A model generated the notes under the pieces. That model ran no database searches. It worked only from the letters and a program-made list of their open reading frames with translations, and had not been told where the DNA came from. Shown here piece after piece: positions 24,439 through 33,408 of a DNA stretch of 64,000 nt. The position numbers and the translations under genes are program-made. The stretch comes from Desulfospira sp963664655 (lineage in GTDB: Bacteria; Desulfobacterota; Desulfobacteria; Desulfobacterales; Desulfobacteraceae), in contig OY761554.1 of assembly GCA_963664655.2 (NCBI GenBank), positions 4,402,001-4,466,000 on the forward strand, in the 5' to 3' direction. Each line of letters opens with the position of its first letter. Position 1 is the stretch's first letter.

Positions 24439-27400
24439 TCAGGCCGCCAGGCGTTTTAAAATGGCAATGGTTTCTTTTAAGGCCGGGGATATGTTCAGCC
24501 GTTTTTGGCCCAGAACAAAGCGGATGGTGTCCTTGGTGATGAATTTATGGGCCGGCAGTGTTGAAAGCTGCTCTAAGAGCCGGGTCTGGGAAACTTTCAG
24601 GTGGGGCTCTGAAAAGGAAAGGGTCAGGATATCCGGGGTAATGTCTAAGCGTTTGATGCCGATCTTGATGGCATAAACCCGGAGCATGATCCTGAACAGC
24701 ATATTTTCGGCTTCTCTTGGCAGTTTGCCGTACCGGTCAATGAGTTCCTTTTTTATATCGGAAATCTCAGACACCTGGGTCAACCGGGAAAGCCTCCGGT
24801 ACAGGGTCAGGCGCTGTTCCACGGATTCCACATAAGAATCCGGGAATCCGGCAGAAATGGCGGCATTGATTTCAGGCTCTAAGGGGGCGGTTCTGGTCTC
24901 GCCTTTAAGCTCGCCGACCGCATGGTCCAAAAGCTTTAAGAACATGTCATACCCCACCGCCGCAATATGGCCGGACTGTGAGGCCCCCAGGGCCGTGCCG
25001 GCCCCCCTTATCTGAAGGTCTTTCATGGCGATCTGAAACCCGGAACCAAGGTCCTTATGCTCCATTAAGGCGGCCAGCCGTTTTTTGGCATCTTTGGTCA
25101 GCCTTGATTCATCGCCGATAAACAGATAGGCATAGGCCTGGTGGTCCCCCCGCCCGATCCTGCCCCGAAGCTGGTAAATCTGGGAAAGGCCGAAGTTCTC
25201 TGCCCGGTCAATGATCATGGTGTTGGCCGAAGGAATGTCAAGGCCCGATTCCACAATGGTGGTGCAGACCAGCACATTGATCTCAACATTTACAAACCGG
25301 AACATGACCTTTTCAAGTTCTGCTTCCGACAGCCGGCCGTGGGCCACCCCGATTTTGGCTTCCGGCACCAGGGCTTTAATCTGGTCCGCCGTTTTGAAAA
25401 TGGTTTTTATGTTGTTATGGACAAAAAAGACCTGGCCCTTCCGGTCCAGCTCCTTTCGCACGGCATCCCGGACAATGACATCCTCGTACTTGGAAATATA
25501 GGAGACAATGGGCTGCCGGTCCGCCGGTGGTGTTGCAATGACGCTGATATCCCGCATGCCGGTCAAGGACATGTGAAGGGTCCTGGGGATGGGGGTGGCG
25601 CTTAAGGCCAGAACATCCACGGAACTTCTCTTTTTCTTTAAGGTTTCCTTGTGCTTGACCCCGAACCGCTGCTCCTCGTCAATGACCAGAAGGCCCAGAG
25701 ACTTAAACGCCACATCCTTTTGCAGCAGCCGGTGGGTACCAATCACAATGTCCACAATCCCTGAGGCCAGCTGCTTTAAGATCCGCCCGGTTTCTTTGGT
25801 GCTCCTGAACCGTGACAGGCACTCTACCTGGACCGGATAGGCTTCAAATCTTTTCCGGAAGGTGTCCAGGTGCTGTTCGGCCAGAATGGTTGTGGGCACC
25901 ACAATGGCCACCTGTTTGCCGTCATTGACCGCTTTAAAGGCCGCTCTTATGGCGACTTCGGTTTTTCCATACCCCACATCCCCGCAGACCAGCCGGTCCA
26001 TGGGGATGGACGATTCCATGTCCACACACACATCATCAATGGCCTTGAGCTGGTCCCGGGTCTCCTCATAGTCAAAAGAGGCTTCAAAATCGCTGTAATA
26101 GTTGTCCGGCTTGGAAAAGGCAAATCCCTGGTTGACCTTTCGCCTGGCATACAGATCCAGCAGGTCGGCCGCCATTTTCTCCACTTCAGCCTTGGCCTTG
26201 GCCTTGGAATTGATCCAGGACTTTGACCCGATCTTGTCCAGGACCGGGGTGTACCCGTCCACCCCGATGTATTTTCCGATCATCTCAATACGGTCCACCG
26301 GCAGGTAGAGCTTGTCGTCATCCTTGAACAGGATCAGGATAAAATCCTGGGTCAGCCGGTCAATGGTCAGGCTGCAAAGCCCCTCGTACCGGCCGATCCC
26401 ATGCTCTAAATGAACCACGATATCCCCGTTTTTCAACTCTTCGGGGGCAATGAATTCGGTTTTCAGGTCCCGTGATGCGGTTTTCTTTCGCCGGATTCTT
26501 TTTTTCCCGAAAATCTCATTTTCCGTGATAACGGCCAGGTTGTCCCGTCCTGCGGTAAAGCCTGCGGAAAGGGTGCCCAACAGGGCGTAAAGGCCGGGGG
26601 GACGGCCAATGGCATCATCAAAGGTATCCACAAACACCGGCTCAATGCCGTAGGGGCCCAAAAGGGAAAGCAGCCGGTTGGCCTGGGCGGTCTGCCCGGT
26701 GACCAGCAAGATACGGCGCTGATCCTGCTGATGTTTTTTAAGCCATTCCACCAAAGGGGTTAAAGGGGTCTCTTCGCCGGCCTGCCGGTTGAGCCGGCCG
26801 GAAATAAGGGTGTTGTCCTCAATGGAGAATTCAAACACGGGACTGACGTTCCGGTCTTCTTCCAGGGCAATGGATTTAAACTCAACGGTTTTTCGCAAAT
26901 AAATGTTTTGGGCCAACTCATCCCAGGTCAGATAAATGGATTCGGGAAGGACACACAGCCGGTTTTCCTCAACCACGGTTTGATAGTTGAGCCGGGCGCT
27001 TTCTAAAAAGTCCCGGGTTCTGGATTTGAGCAGTTCGCCGGAATCCATCAGAATCAACCCGTCATCCGGGAAATAATCAAAAAAGGAATCCAAGGTGTCG
27101 TATACAATGGACAGCATGCTTTCCACGCCGGGGAACCGTCCGGTCTCCCTGACCTCATTGACCAGTGCCCTGATTCTGGACTGATCAATTCCGGCAATGG
27201 TGCCGGCCTGCCGCAGCCGGGCCAGGATATGGGGCTGGGCTGAAACGGGCATCACCGCTTCCGTGGCCGGGATCAGCACCATTTCAGACAGTTCTTTTGT
27301 TCCCCGCTGAGAATAGACGCTGAAATACCGGATGGATTCTACCAGGTCCCCGAAAAACTCAATCCTCACCGGCTGATTTTCCCCCGGGCAGAACACATCC

Positions 27401-27963
27401 AAAATCCCGCCCCTGACCGAATAGTCTCCCGGGTCTTCCACAAGACCGGTCCGGACGTATCCCGATGCCTCCAGGGCCGCCACCAGGGACGCCATGTCGG
27501 TTTCTTCATTGGCCATGACCAGTTCCGAATATTCCCGGATGGTTTTAGAGGGGATCAGCCGCTGAGCCAGGGTATCCACATGGGTGACGATAAACAATGC
27601 CTGATCCGCCCTGCCCTGCAGGTCCTGAAGCCGGGACAGCACTGCGAGCCGTGAGGTGGCTGTTTCCCGGTGGTAAGATAAGGATTTAAAAGCCTGAATA
27701 TGATATCCGGGAAAATACATGATCCGGTCTTTGAACCGGGGCATGAAAAATTCAAGGTCGGCCAGAAACTGACTGGCGCTTTTCTGGTCAGGCAACACCG
27801 CCAGTGTGGGGCGGCCCGAGGCGGTAAACAGCCTGGCCGCCACATAGGCCTTGGGCCCCCGGGATTCAGGGGCCACAACCAGGCTGTGGTCATGGCCCAG
27901 CACGGCCTTGATGTCTGTATCCGTACCCGGTGGCGCTATCGTTTGTGTGGCAGAACCGGTCAT
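24439..27963 (-). CDS. mfd: transcription-repair coupling factor
   Basis: 1174-residue Mfd, full length. It removes stalled RNA polymerase and recruits UvrA. In order: UvrB-like damage-recognition region (about 1-330), RNA-polymerase-interacting CarD/RID domain near 500-560 (NGDIVVHLEHGIGRYEG), the helicase motor with Walker A GDVGYGKTEVA near 660, the DEEQ box (VIDEEQRFGVKH), ALSATPIPRTLHMS, and GRIGRGDHQAYAYL, then the C-terminal TRCF domain. It ends convergently with the FIST receptor and starts 23 bp after a Usp-like gene on the same strand, so it may be cotranscribed. Confidence 0.96.
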   Translation of the reverse strand: MTGSATQTIAPPGTDTDIKAVLGHDHSLVVAPESRGPKAYVAARLFTASGRPTLAVLPDQKSASQFLADLEFFMPRFKDRIMYFPGYHIQAFKSLSYHRETATSRLAVLSRLQDLQGRADQALFIVTHVDTLAQRLIPSKTIREYSELVMANEETDMASLVAALEASGYVRTGLVEDPGDYSVRGGILDVFCPGENQPVRIEFFGDLVESIRYFSVYSQRGTKELSEMVLIPATEAVMPVSAQPHILARLRQAGTIAGIDQSRIRALVNEVRETGRFPGVESMLSIVYDTLDSFFDYFPDDGLILMDSGELLKSRTRDFLESARLNYQTVVEENRLCVLPESIYLTWDELAQNIYLRKTVEFKSIALEEDRNVSPVFEFSIEDNTLISGRLNRQAGEETPLTPLVEWLKKHQQDQRRILLVTGQTAQANRLLSLLGPYGIEPVFVDTFDDAIGRPPGLYALLGTLSAGFTAGRDNLAVITENEIFGKKRIRRKKTASRDLKTEFIAPEELKNGDIVVHLEHGIGRYEGLCSLTIDRLTQDFILILFKDDDKLYLPVDRIEMIGKYIGVDGYTPVLDKIGSKSWINSKAKAKAEVEKMAADLLDLYARRKVNQGFAFSKPDNYYSDFEASFDYEETRDQLKAIDDVCVDMESSIPMDRLVCGDVGYGKTEVAIRAAFKAVNDGKQVAIVVPTTILAEQHLDTFRKRFEAYPVQVECLSRFRSTKETGRILKQLASGIVDIVIGTHRLLQKDVAFKSLGLLVIDEEQRFGVKHKETLKKKRSSVDVLALSATPIPRTLHMSLTGMRDISVIATPPADRQPIVSYISKYEDVIVRDAVRKELDRKGQVFFVHNNIKTIFKTADQIKALVPEAKIGVAHGRLSEAELEKVMFRFVNVEINVLVCTTIVESGLDIPSANTMIIDRAENFGLSQIYQLRGRIGRGDHQAYAYLFIGDESRLTKDAKKRLAALMEHKDLGSGFQIAMKDLQIRGAGTALGASQSGHIAAVGYDMFLKLLDHAVGELKGETRTAPLEPEINAAISAGFPDSYVESVEQRLTLYRRLSRLTQVSEISDIKKELIDRYGKLPREAENMLFRIMLRVYAIKIGIKRLDITPDILTLSFSEPHLKVSQTRLLEQLSTLPAHKFITKDTIRFVLGQKRLNISPALKETIAILKRLAA

Positions 27964-27986
27964 AAATTCTTAAAACCTGATAGGGC

Positions 27987-28817
27987 TTATTTGAGAGAAA
28001 TTTTACAATTGGGGCCGGTAATCAGCAGGTTATTGCTCACCGTAGACTGAATATGCTCCATTTTGCTTCCCATTAAAATTTCCTTTATCATGCCGTGTCC
28101 GTATGCCCCCAGGACAATCAGGGAATCATGGGGAACATCGTAAAGCATCTGGTCAAAGGCCTGGCTGTCATAAAAATGCCATTTTTTCGTGTACTGGTCC
28201 ACCAGGGGCTTTAAGTCCGTATCATTGACAATATCCCGGTAACTGTCTTCGCCCTTGTTTTCAAGCAAGGTGTAAATGTTCATGGGCCGCCCCGAAGCCA
28301 TGGCAATTTTCAATCCTAAGGTCAAGGCATTCATGGCATTGGTGGACCCGCCGAAAAACACAGAAATGCTGTTCCATGGCTTAAATACCGGACTGCTGAT
28401 CAGCACCGGGAAATTGGCATGTTTAATAATTCTTCTGACCTTGGGGCCTAAATGCCCCAGCCCGATTTTGCTGGACAGATCACTGACCGACCGCGGACAG
28501 CACAGGTAATCAAACTGGGTGGACACATCGGGCAGGGTGGAGGCGGTATAGTTTTTGGGTTCGTAAAACCGCGGGGGAAGGCCGGCCTGTTCAAACAGGG
28601 CTGTGGCATGTTCCGTGGCGGTCTCGGCAAAGGCCAGATAAGAACCGTCTAAATCCACCTGAACGGCGTCATTGGCAAAGTACATCAAAAACTTGTCGTT
28701 TTTGGGAATATATGCCACAAGACTTGCGTTTATGGTGTTGCAAAAGTACAGGGACTGCAAAAAGGTTTCCCTGCCGAACGGGGTGTTCCGGAATATGTGA
28801 AGCAGTTTATAATTCAT
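27987..28817 (-). CDS. universal stress protein (UspA family, two-part)
   Basis: 276-residue soluble protein. The C-terminal half has the UspA ATP-binding signature: LIVLGAYGHGMIKEILMGSKMEHI, a G-2x-G-9x-G-(S/T)-like phosphate loop, ending in a SNNLLITGP strand. The N-terminal half opens like a Usp fold (KLLHIFRNTPFG) but without an obvious ATP loop, so this looks like a tandem Usp with one degenerate domain. It probably helps in stress or energy-limited conditions. It sits between a ClC channel and mfd on the same strand. Confidence 0.85.
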   Translation of the reverse strand: MNYKLLHIFRNTPFGRETFLQSLYFCNTINASLVAYIPKNDKFLMYFANDAVQVDLDGSYLAFAETATEHATALFEQAGLPPRFYEPKNYTASTLPDVSTQFDYLCCPRSVSDLSSKIGLGHLGPKVRRIIKHANFPVLISSPVFKPWNSISVFFGGSTNAMNALTLGLKIAMASGRPMNIYTLLENKGEDSYRDIVNDTDLKPLVDQYTKKWHFYDSQAFDQMLYDVPHDSLIVLGAYGHGMIKEILMGSKMEHIQSTVSNNLLITGPNCKISLK

Positions 28818-28851
28818 GTGACGTCTCCTTTAAACCGGTTCATTGGTTGGT

Positions 28852-30591
28852 TCATTGTATATTGGTCTGCATAATTAATTCCCTGCGGTATAAATCCAGT
28901 ATCCTTGCCTTGGAAATCATCCCGATGAAGCGGTTGTGGTCAACCAGGGGGATATAATCCATGTGAAAGGCCTCCATGGTTTCCAAAACATCGTGAAGCT
29001 CATCATCAAAAGAGGCCGTCACCACATCCGTGTCCATGACCTGGTTTAAAAACAGCATGTCATAGATGGCCGGGTTGAGGGCATACCGCCTGATATGGGC
29101 CAGGTTGATCAGCCCCAAATACTCGCCGGTCTCATCAGACACCACGGGATAATGGTTCTGGGGGGATTTTCGAATCAGGTCGATAAACTTTCTGAACACC
29201 ATGTTTTCAGAAACCTTTTGATACTGGGTGTCCACAATTTCGCTTAAGCTTAAGTCCGACAAAATCCGGGCATCGGTGCCCGGCCGCATGAATTCTCCTC
29301 TGGCAATGAGATCTTTAAAATAAAAAGAGGAGGGTTCAATATAATGGCTTAAGGTCGACGAAATGGATGACACCAGCAGCAGCGGCAAAATGGCCTCATA
29401 CCCGCCGGTGATTTCAACAATCAGAAAAATACCGGTCAGCGGGGCCTGCATCACCCCTGAAATAATACCGGCCATGCCCAAAAGGGCATAGGCCCCGCCG
29501 GGCGCAATGGCGGTCCCGGGCAGGGTTCCGGGCAAAATAAAAATTAACGCCTGATAATACACCACCCCGCTCAGGCTGCCGATGACCAGGCAGGGGGCAA
29601 AGATGCCGCCGGACCCGCCCCAGCCCAGGGTCATGGCCGTGGCCAGCATTTTGGCAAACAGGACAGCCAAAACAAACCAGAATGCCATGGGAAAGGTCCC
29701 GTGTACCATTTCCAGAATGGGGTGATACCCTTCGCCAAGGACCACGGGCATGGCCATGCCCATAACCCCCACCGTGCATCCCCCTATCAGGGCCCTGGTC
29801 CATTGGGGAACCGGGGTCTTTCTGGCCACCTTGCCCACCTTGCCCAGCATCCGTGTAAAACTGACCGATACCAGGGCTGTAAACAGGGCAAGGCCAAGAC
29901 AGGCCAGGGTATCTGCCGGAAGAAAATTAAAGGGGTGATGGTGAAACAGTTCTTTTTGGGGGATAATGGCCTCGCTGATCTGGGCGCCGGCCACCGCCGC
30001 AACGGCAATGGGAATGATATTGACGAATTTCCACTCCCCCAGGATGACCTCAACGGTAAAGATCAGCCCGGCAATGGGGGCATGAAAAATAGAGGCAATG
30101 GCCCCGGCTGACCCGCACCCGACAATGGTAATCCGCTGCCGGTCATTGAGTCCCAAAAACTTGCCGATATTGGAGCCGATGGCCGATCCGCTCATGACCA
30201 CAGGGGCTTCAGGGCCGGCGGAGCCGCCGCTGGCAATGGTCAGGAAACTGGACACCAGGCGGGACCAGGCCGATCGAAGCCTCAACAGCCCCGCCCTTCT
30301 GGATACCGCATAGATCACTTCGGGCACCCCGTGGCCGGCCCCTTCCCGGACCACTTTTTCCAAAAACAAAGACGACAGGCAGGCCCCTATCCCCGGAAGA
30401 ATAAAGGCCCAGCAGTACTGCCGGTAAGGCCTTAAAAAATCCAGCACCGAGGCCAGGGACAGCCTTAAGGCCACAGCGGCAAGACCGGCACAGACGCCGG
30501 CGATAGAGCCGGCGATGAGCAGCAGAAGACGGTCGTCCAGACGAAAAAGTTTTTGATAAACAAGCTTATAAAGTTGTCTTATGTTCGGCAT
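28852..30591 (-). CDS. ClC-family chloride channel/antiporter with CBS pair
   Basis: 579 residues if started at ATG 30591; a longer frame reaches 30663 but overlaps the neighbouring gene by 41 bp. The membrane part (about 25-420) has ClC selectivity-filter elements: the GSAGPEAP segment, GSNIGKFLG, a long WGGSGGIFAPCLVIGS region corresponding to GxFxP, and an external-gate glutamate in GPEAP. The last about 140 residues are two CBS modules (HYPVVSDETGEYLGLINL and HMDYIPLVDHNRFIGMIS), which commonly bind adenine nucleotides and gate the channel. It lies downstream of an HTH-EIIA gene. Confidence 0.92.
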   Translation of the reverse strand: MPNIRQLYKLVYQKLFRLDDRLLLLIAGSIAGVCAGLAAVALRLSLASVLDFLRPYRQYCWAFILPGIGACLSSLFLEKVVREGAGHGVPEVIYAVSRRAGLLRLRSAWSRLVSSFLTIASGGSAGPEAPVVMSGSAIGSNIGKFLGLNDRQRITIVGCGSAGAIASIFHAPIAGLIFTVEVILGEWKFVNIIPIAVAAVAGAQISEAIIPQKELFHHHPFNFLPADTLACLGLALFTALVSVSFTRMLGKVGKVARKTPVPQWTRALIGGCTVGVMGMAMPVVLGEGYHPILEMVHGTFPMAFWFVLAVLFAKMLATAMTLGWGGSGGIFAPCLVIGSLSGVVYYQALIFILPGTLPGTAIAPGGAYALLGMAGIISGVMQAPLTGIFLIVEITGGYEAILPLLLVSSISSTLSHYIEPSSFYFKDLIARGEFMRPGTDARILSDLSLSEIVDTQYQKVSENMVFRKFIDLIRKSPQNHYPVVSDETGEYLGLINLAHIRRYALNPAIYDMLFLNQVMDTDVVTASFDDELHDVLETMEAFHMDYIPLVDHNRFIGMISKARILDLYRRELIMQTNIQ

Positions 30592-30622
30592 GATAAATTG
30601 ATCCTGCTTGGCAGACGAAGGG

Positions 30623-31297
30623 CTAAATTCCCTCTGACAGTTTAAGGGAATGAACTTGTTCAATAAGCCCTGATTTATCCGGACAGGTTCTTAAGAATTC
30701 ACAAAACGGACGGTCCCGAAGGCAGAAAGAAAGAGAAGACAGCAAATGAAGATGAAATTTCAATTCCGGGCATAAGATAAAAAACAGAATGGAAACCGGC
30801 TTTTGGTCCAGGGCCTTGTAATCCACCGGCACGTTAAGAAAACAGGTGGCCACCAGGGGCTCAGCCAGGTATCCGAGGGGAGTCCTTGGATGGGGGACGG
30901 CCATTCCGTTGCCTACCCCGGTGGACAGGGCCTGTTCCCGCTTTAACACCTGTTCCAGCAGATCGCCCTTAAAATCCGCCGGCACGGCTTCAATCCGGTC
31001 AATACATGCCTCAAGCACAGACGGCACATCGGTTCCCTCAATATCATGGTAGACCCCGCCCGCGTCCATGGCTGCGGACAGCTCAACTTCGGCTTCATTT
31101 TGCGGTGCCGGGTCCCTGGGCGGTTCAAGGTTTAAGGTAAAATTATTTTTGGCTGCCCATTTTTTCAGATCCCGGGCCTGAAAGGTATAGGTACTTCCCT
31201 TTTGGGCCACGGGAAATTTTCCCTGGCGGATCCAGCGTTCAATGGTGGTGAGGGAAACCCCTAAATACTTGCTCAGCTGAGCTATTGAAATATCCAT
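30623..31297 (-). CDS. fusion of excisionase/MerR-type HTH with PTS EIIA (fructose/nitrogen type) domain
   Basis: 224 residues. Residues 1-55 are a helix-turn-helix of the excisionase/HTH_17 kind (SIAQLSKYLGVSLTTIERWIRQGKFPV). Residues about 75-215 are a PTS EIIA type-2 domain with the phosphorylatable histidine in GMAVPHPRTPLG. No sugar PTS permease is nearby, so a regulatory role in the nitrogen-PTS style is more likely than sugar transport, here joined directly to a DNA-binding module. The gene is just upstream of ClC on the same strand, 31 bp apart by the preferred start of that gene. Confidence 0.85.
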   Translation of the reverse strand: MDISIAQLSKYLGVSLTTIERWIRQGKFPVAQKGSTYTFQARDLKKWAAKNNFTLNLEPPRDPAPQNEAEVELSAAMDAGGVYHDIEGTDVPSVLEACIDRIEAVPADFKGDLLEQVLKREQALSTGVGNGMAVPHPRTPLGYLAEPLVATCFLNVPVDYKALDQKPVSILFFILCPELKFHLHLLSSLSFCLRDRPFCEFLRTCPDKSGLIEQVHSLKLSEGI

Positions 31298-31345
31298 TAT
31301 TAAGACGGCGGTACGGTTTTATCTTCTATTTTTATAAACACGGAC

Positions 31346-31383
31346 TGCGGGCCGCAACGGATTTATCCTCCTGTCCGCCCGCA
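31346..31383. promoter_or_regulatory. stem-loop in the gap between the ArsA-like gene and the HTH-EIIA gene
   Basis: Perfect 7-bp inverted repeat TGCGGGC (31346-31352) and GCCCGCA (31377-31383) with a 24-base loop. It is located about 50 bp upstream of the HTH-EIIA start. It could be an operator or an attenuator; no poly-T tract follows it on the minus strand. Confidence 0.3.
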
Positions 31384-31512
31384 ACAACGCCCGGCAGCTT
31401 AAGCGCCAGCGGCTGATTACATTCATCTAAACGTTGCCTTTTATAAACCAAACCAGCCGGAATAACAACCGATAACCTTTTTTTCTGAAAAAAAGAAACC
31501 GGCACCCCGGCG

Positions 31513-32409
31513 TTAAATGGTCAGAAAATCAGTTCCTTGGGAGGTGATGTACCCTTCCAATACATCTTTTCCGATGAGCGGAACGGGAGAAAACGGCAGG
31601 CCATGGAGCTGAATGCCGGGAAAGGGGTTGGTGAAAGGCTCCCTGGTCAGGCTTTTTTCGTTAAGGACCAGTCCGGCCATGGCAATGCTCATATCATCAA
31701 GCAGGGCTATGATTCTTCTGGTTTCTTCAACCGATAACAGATCCCGGTTAAATACCGCAAATACCATGGCCTGATCCGGATCCTGAAAAAAAGCGTTAAG
31801 GTTCCGATACAGGGTCTTGTTTTCGACAAGCTTTCCCATGATTTTGTCGCGTTCAATCTCTTTGCCCGCAAATTTAATTCTGGAAACGATTTCTTTTCTC
31901 TTGTGAATGTCCTGCCGTAATTTTTCCAGCTGCTTTGTCCAGGTCAACGAAAGGGAGGGCAGGTTAAAAAACCGCATGGACAATGCCGTGGGCGGCATGT
32001 CAATGATCAGGTAATCGTGGGTTTGATACTGTTTTTTTAAATCCAGAAACGCCGTTATCAGACCGTATTCTTCCAGGCCGGGGGAATATTTTAACACATC
32101 AAAATAATGGTCCAGGTTAAAGGCGGTCAGATAGGCAAAACTTTTTTTTACCTGGGCGGCGGTCTGCTTGAGATATGCTTTAATTTCCCGGTCCCGGTCC
32201 ACCTGGATCACCTCCAGAAAACCATTAATCCGGGTGGGCTTATGGGAAAAATCAGCCTGAAAAATATCCCCCTGATTATGGGCATCGTCAAAGGAGGCCA
32301 GGGCAACTTTGTGATGCTGCCGGGACAGCATCAGGGACAGCACCGCAGATGTGGTGGATTTCCCGGTCCCGCCCTTGCCCAGAAAAAATATGGTTTTCAA
32401 GTCAGTCAT
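31513..32409 (-). CDS. ArsA/Get3-like ATPase
   Basis: 298-residue P-loop ATPase of the SIMIBI class. The deviant Walker A GKGGTGKSTTSA is at about 11-22, with both lysines, and a switch II segment LIIDMPPTALSM lies near 133-144. It lacks the arsenic-binding cysteine triad and the second half present in true ArsA. No ArsB or ArsC is nearby. Similar single-domain ATPases are known as chaperone-like or assembly factors. The dispersed repeat copy 4 lies only 8 bp upstream of its start codon (AAGGATG). The preceding genes on the strand are a small double-Cys protein, a small membrane protein and CstA. Confidence 0.82.
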   Translation of the reverse strand: MTDLKTIFFLGKGGTGKSTTSAVLSLMLSRQHHKVALASFDDAHNQGDIFQADFSHKPTRINGFLEVIQVDRDREIKAYLKQTAAQVKKSFAYLTAFNLDHYFDVLKYSPGLEEYGLITAFLDLKKQYQTHDYLIIDMPPTALSMRFFNLPSLSLTWTKQLEKLRQDIHKRKEIVSRIKFAGKEIERDKIMGKLVENKTLYRNLNAFFQDPDQAMVFAVFNRDLLSVEETRRIIALLDDMSIAMAGLVLNEKSLTREPFTNPFPGIQLHGLPFSPVPLIGKDVLEGYITSQGTDFLTI

Positions 32410-32416
32410 CCTTACA

Positions 32417-32527
32417 AACGGCCATACCCTAAAGGGCAGAAACCGGGCCGTATTTGGTTATCCAACCAGGAACCGCCCGCAGCAAAAAATAAAGTCTTCT
32501 CAGCTTGTTAGTGAGACTTTCATATAC
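32417..32527 (+). repeat. dispersed intergenic element, copy 4
   Basis: AACGGCCATACCCTAAAGGG through TTGGTTATCCAACCA, then TAAAGTCT ... AGACTTTC and CATATACAAA. Orientation is opposite to the surrounding genes, and it fills the space between the 98-residue protein gene and the ArsA-like gene. A short heptamer-phased run (GCTGACA, GCCAAAA, GCCAACG) follows at 32550-32571. Confidence 0.87.
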
Positions 32528-32578
32528 AAACGGTTACCGGCCTCCTGTCGGCTGACAGCCAAAAGCCAACGGGGCCGC

Positions 32579-32875
32579 TTAGGATACATCAAAAACAGAA
32601 AACAGCCGGGACAAAGGCTCATTGGCGGTTGTGATCCGGTCGAGCATCAAGGTTAAATCTTTTTCCATGAGGGGCAACAGGTCCATGCTGATGTGGGCCG
32701 GCACACAGGGCAGGCCGATAAATGACCCCTGGCACAAAATGGCAAACACGTATTCGAGCTCCTCAAGCTCTTCTTCAACGACGTCAACGGCCTTGTTTCT
32801 GGCAACTTCGTCGGCCGTACGCCATAAAGAAACGATTCTTGACGTGATGGCCCTAAAGGGGGTGAACCAGTTCAT
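32579..32875 (-). CDS. small conserved-looking protein with a Cys pair
   Basis: 98 residues, soluble and mostly helical, acidic in the middle (VVEEELEELEYVF). A pair of cysteines lies in ILCQGSFIGLPCVPA, eight residues apart. Its start overlaps the stop of the 32872-33303 membrane-protein gene by four bases (ATGA), a sign of translational coupling. It probably works with the ArsA-like ATPase and/or CstA. I recall that small double-Cys proteins occur near CstA and ArsA-like genes in other genomes but cannot confirm the family here. Confidence 0.7.
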   Translation of the reverse strand: MNWFTPFRAITSRIVSLWRTADEVARNKAVDVVEEELEELEYVFAILCQGSFIGLPCVPAHISMDLLPLMEKDLTLMLDRITTANEPLSRLFSVFDVS

Positions 32876-33303
32876 TTTACCCGAAACACCTTCCGGTCAA
32901 AATCAATCCGGTGTGAAGAGGGGAAATAATAATAAAGGCTGTAAAGGGCCATTAACACGACGGCCCCGGCATAGAACCGGGGGAAACTGAAAAATACGGC
33001 CACAAAGGCGAGATATAAGGTGGTCTGGGACACCCGGAGCAGCCTTTTCTGAAAGGCCATGAAGCGGGCTTCTGCCACCTGGGTTTCATGTCTGCTGGCA
33101 TGGGCAAACAGGGTCCGGATAAATATGGGCCCTGCAATCCCCGTACAGGCCGCCAAAACAAACACCATGGGGTGGCAGACAGACGGCAGGGCAAACTGCC
33201 CGGGTAAAAAAAAGCCGGCCTGACCTGCCAGGGCGAAAAGGACAAACAACCCGAGGCCCGGGCCGGTCAACAAAAAATAGTGTCGTTTTAACTGAATCTG
33301 CAT
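32872..33303 (-). CDS. small integral membrane protein
   Basis: 143 residues with about four hydrophobic segments (near 13-32, 43-62, 92-110 and 112-128), charged loops and a basic C-terminus. There is no signal peptide and no recognisable family motif. It is the second gene after cstA on the minus strand, 105 bp downstream of it, and is coupled to the next gene by an ATGA overlap. A role linked to CstA or to the ATPase is inferred only from the arrangement. Confidence 0.68.
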   Translation of the reverse strand: MQIQLKRHYFLLTGPGLGLFVLFALAGQAGFFLPGQFALPSVCHPMVFVLAACTGIAGPIFIRTLFAHASRHETQVAEARFMAFQKRLLRVSQTTLYLAFVAVFFSFPRFYAGAVVLMALYSLYYYFPSSHRIDFDRKVFRVK

Positions 33304-33408
33304 GGGCTGCCCTAAAATGGTTGAGGGGCCGGCCGAAAAGGAATCCCCTTTCCGGCCGGCCCACTTTCCCGCCGGCTCACTTTCTCACTTTCTCACTTTC
33401 TCAATCCA

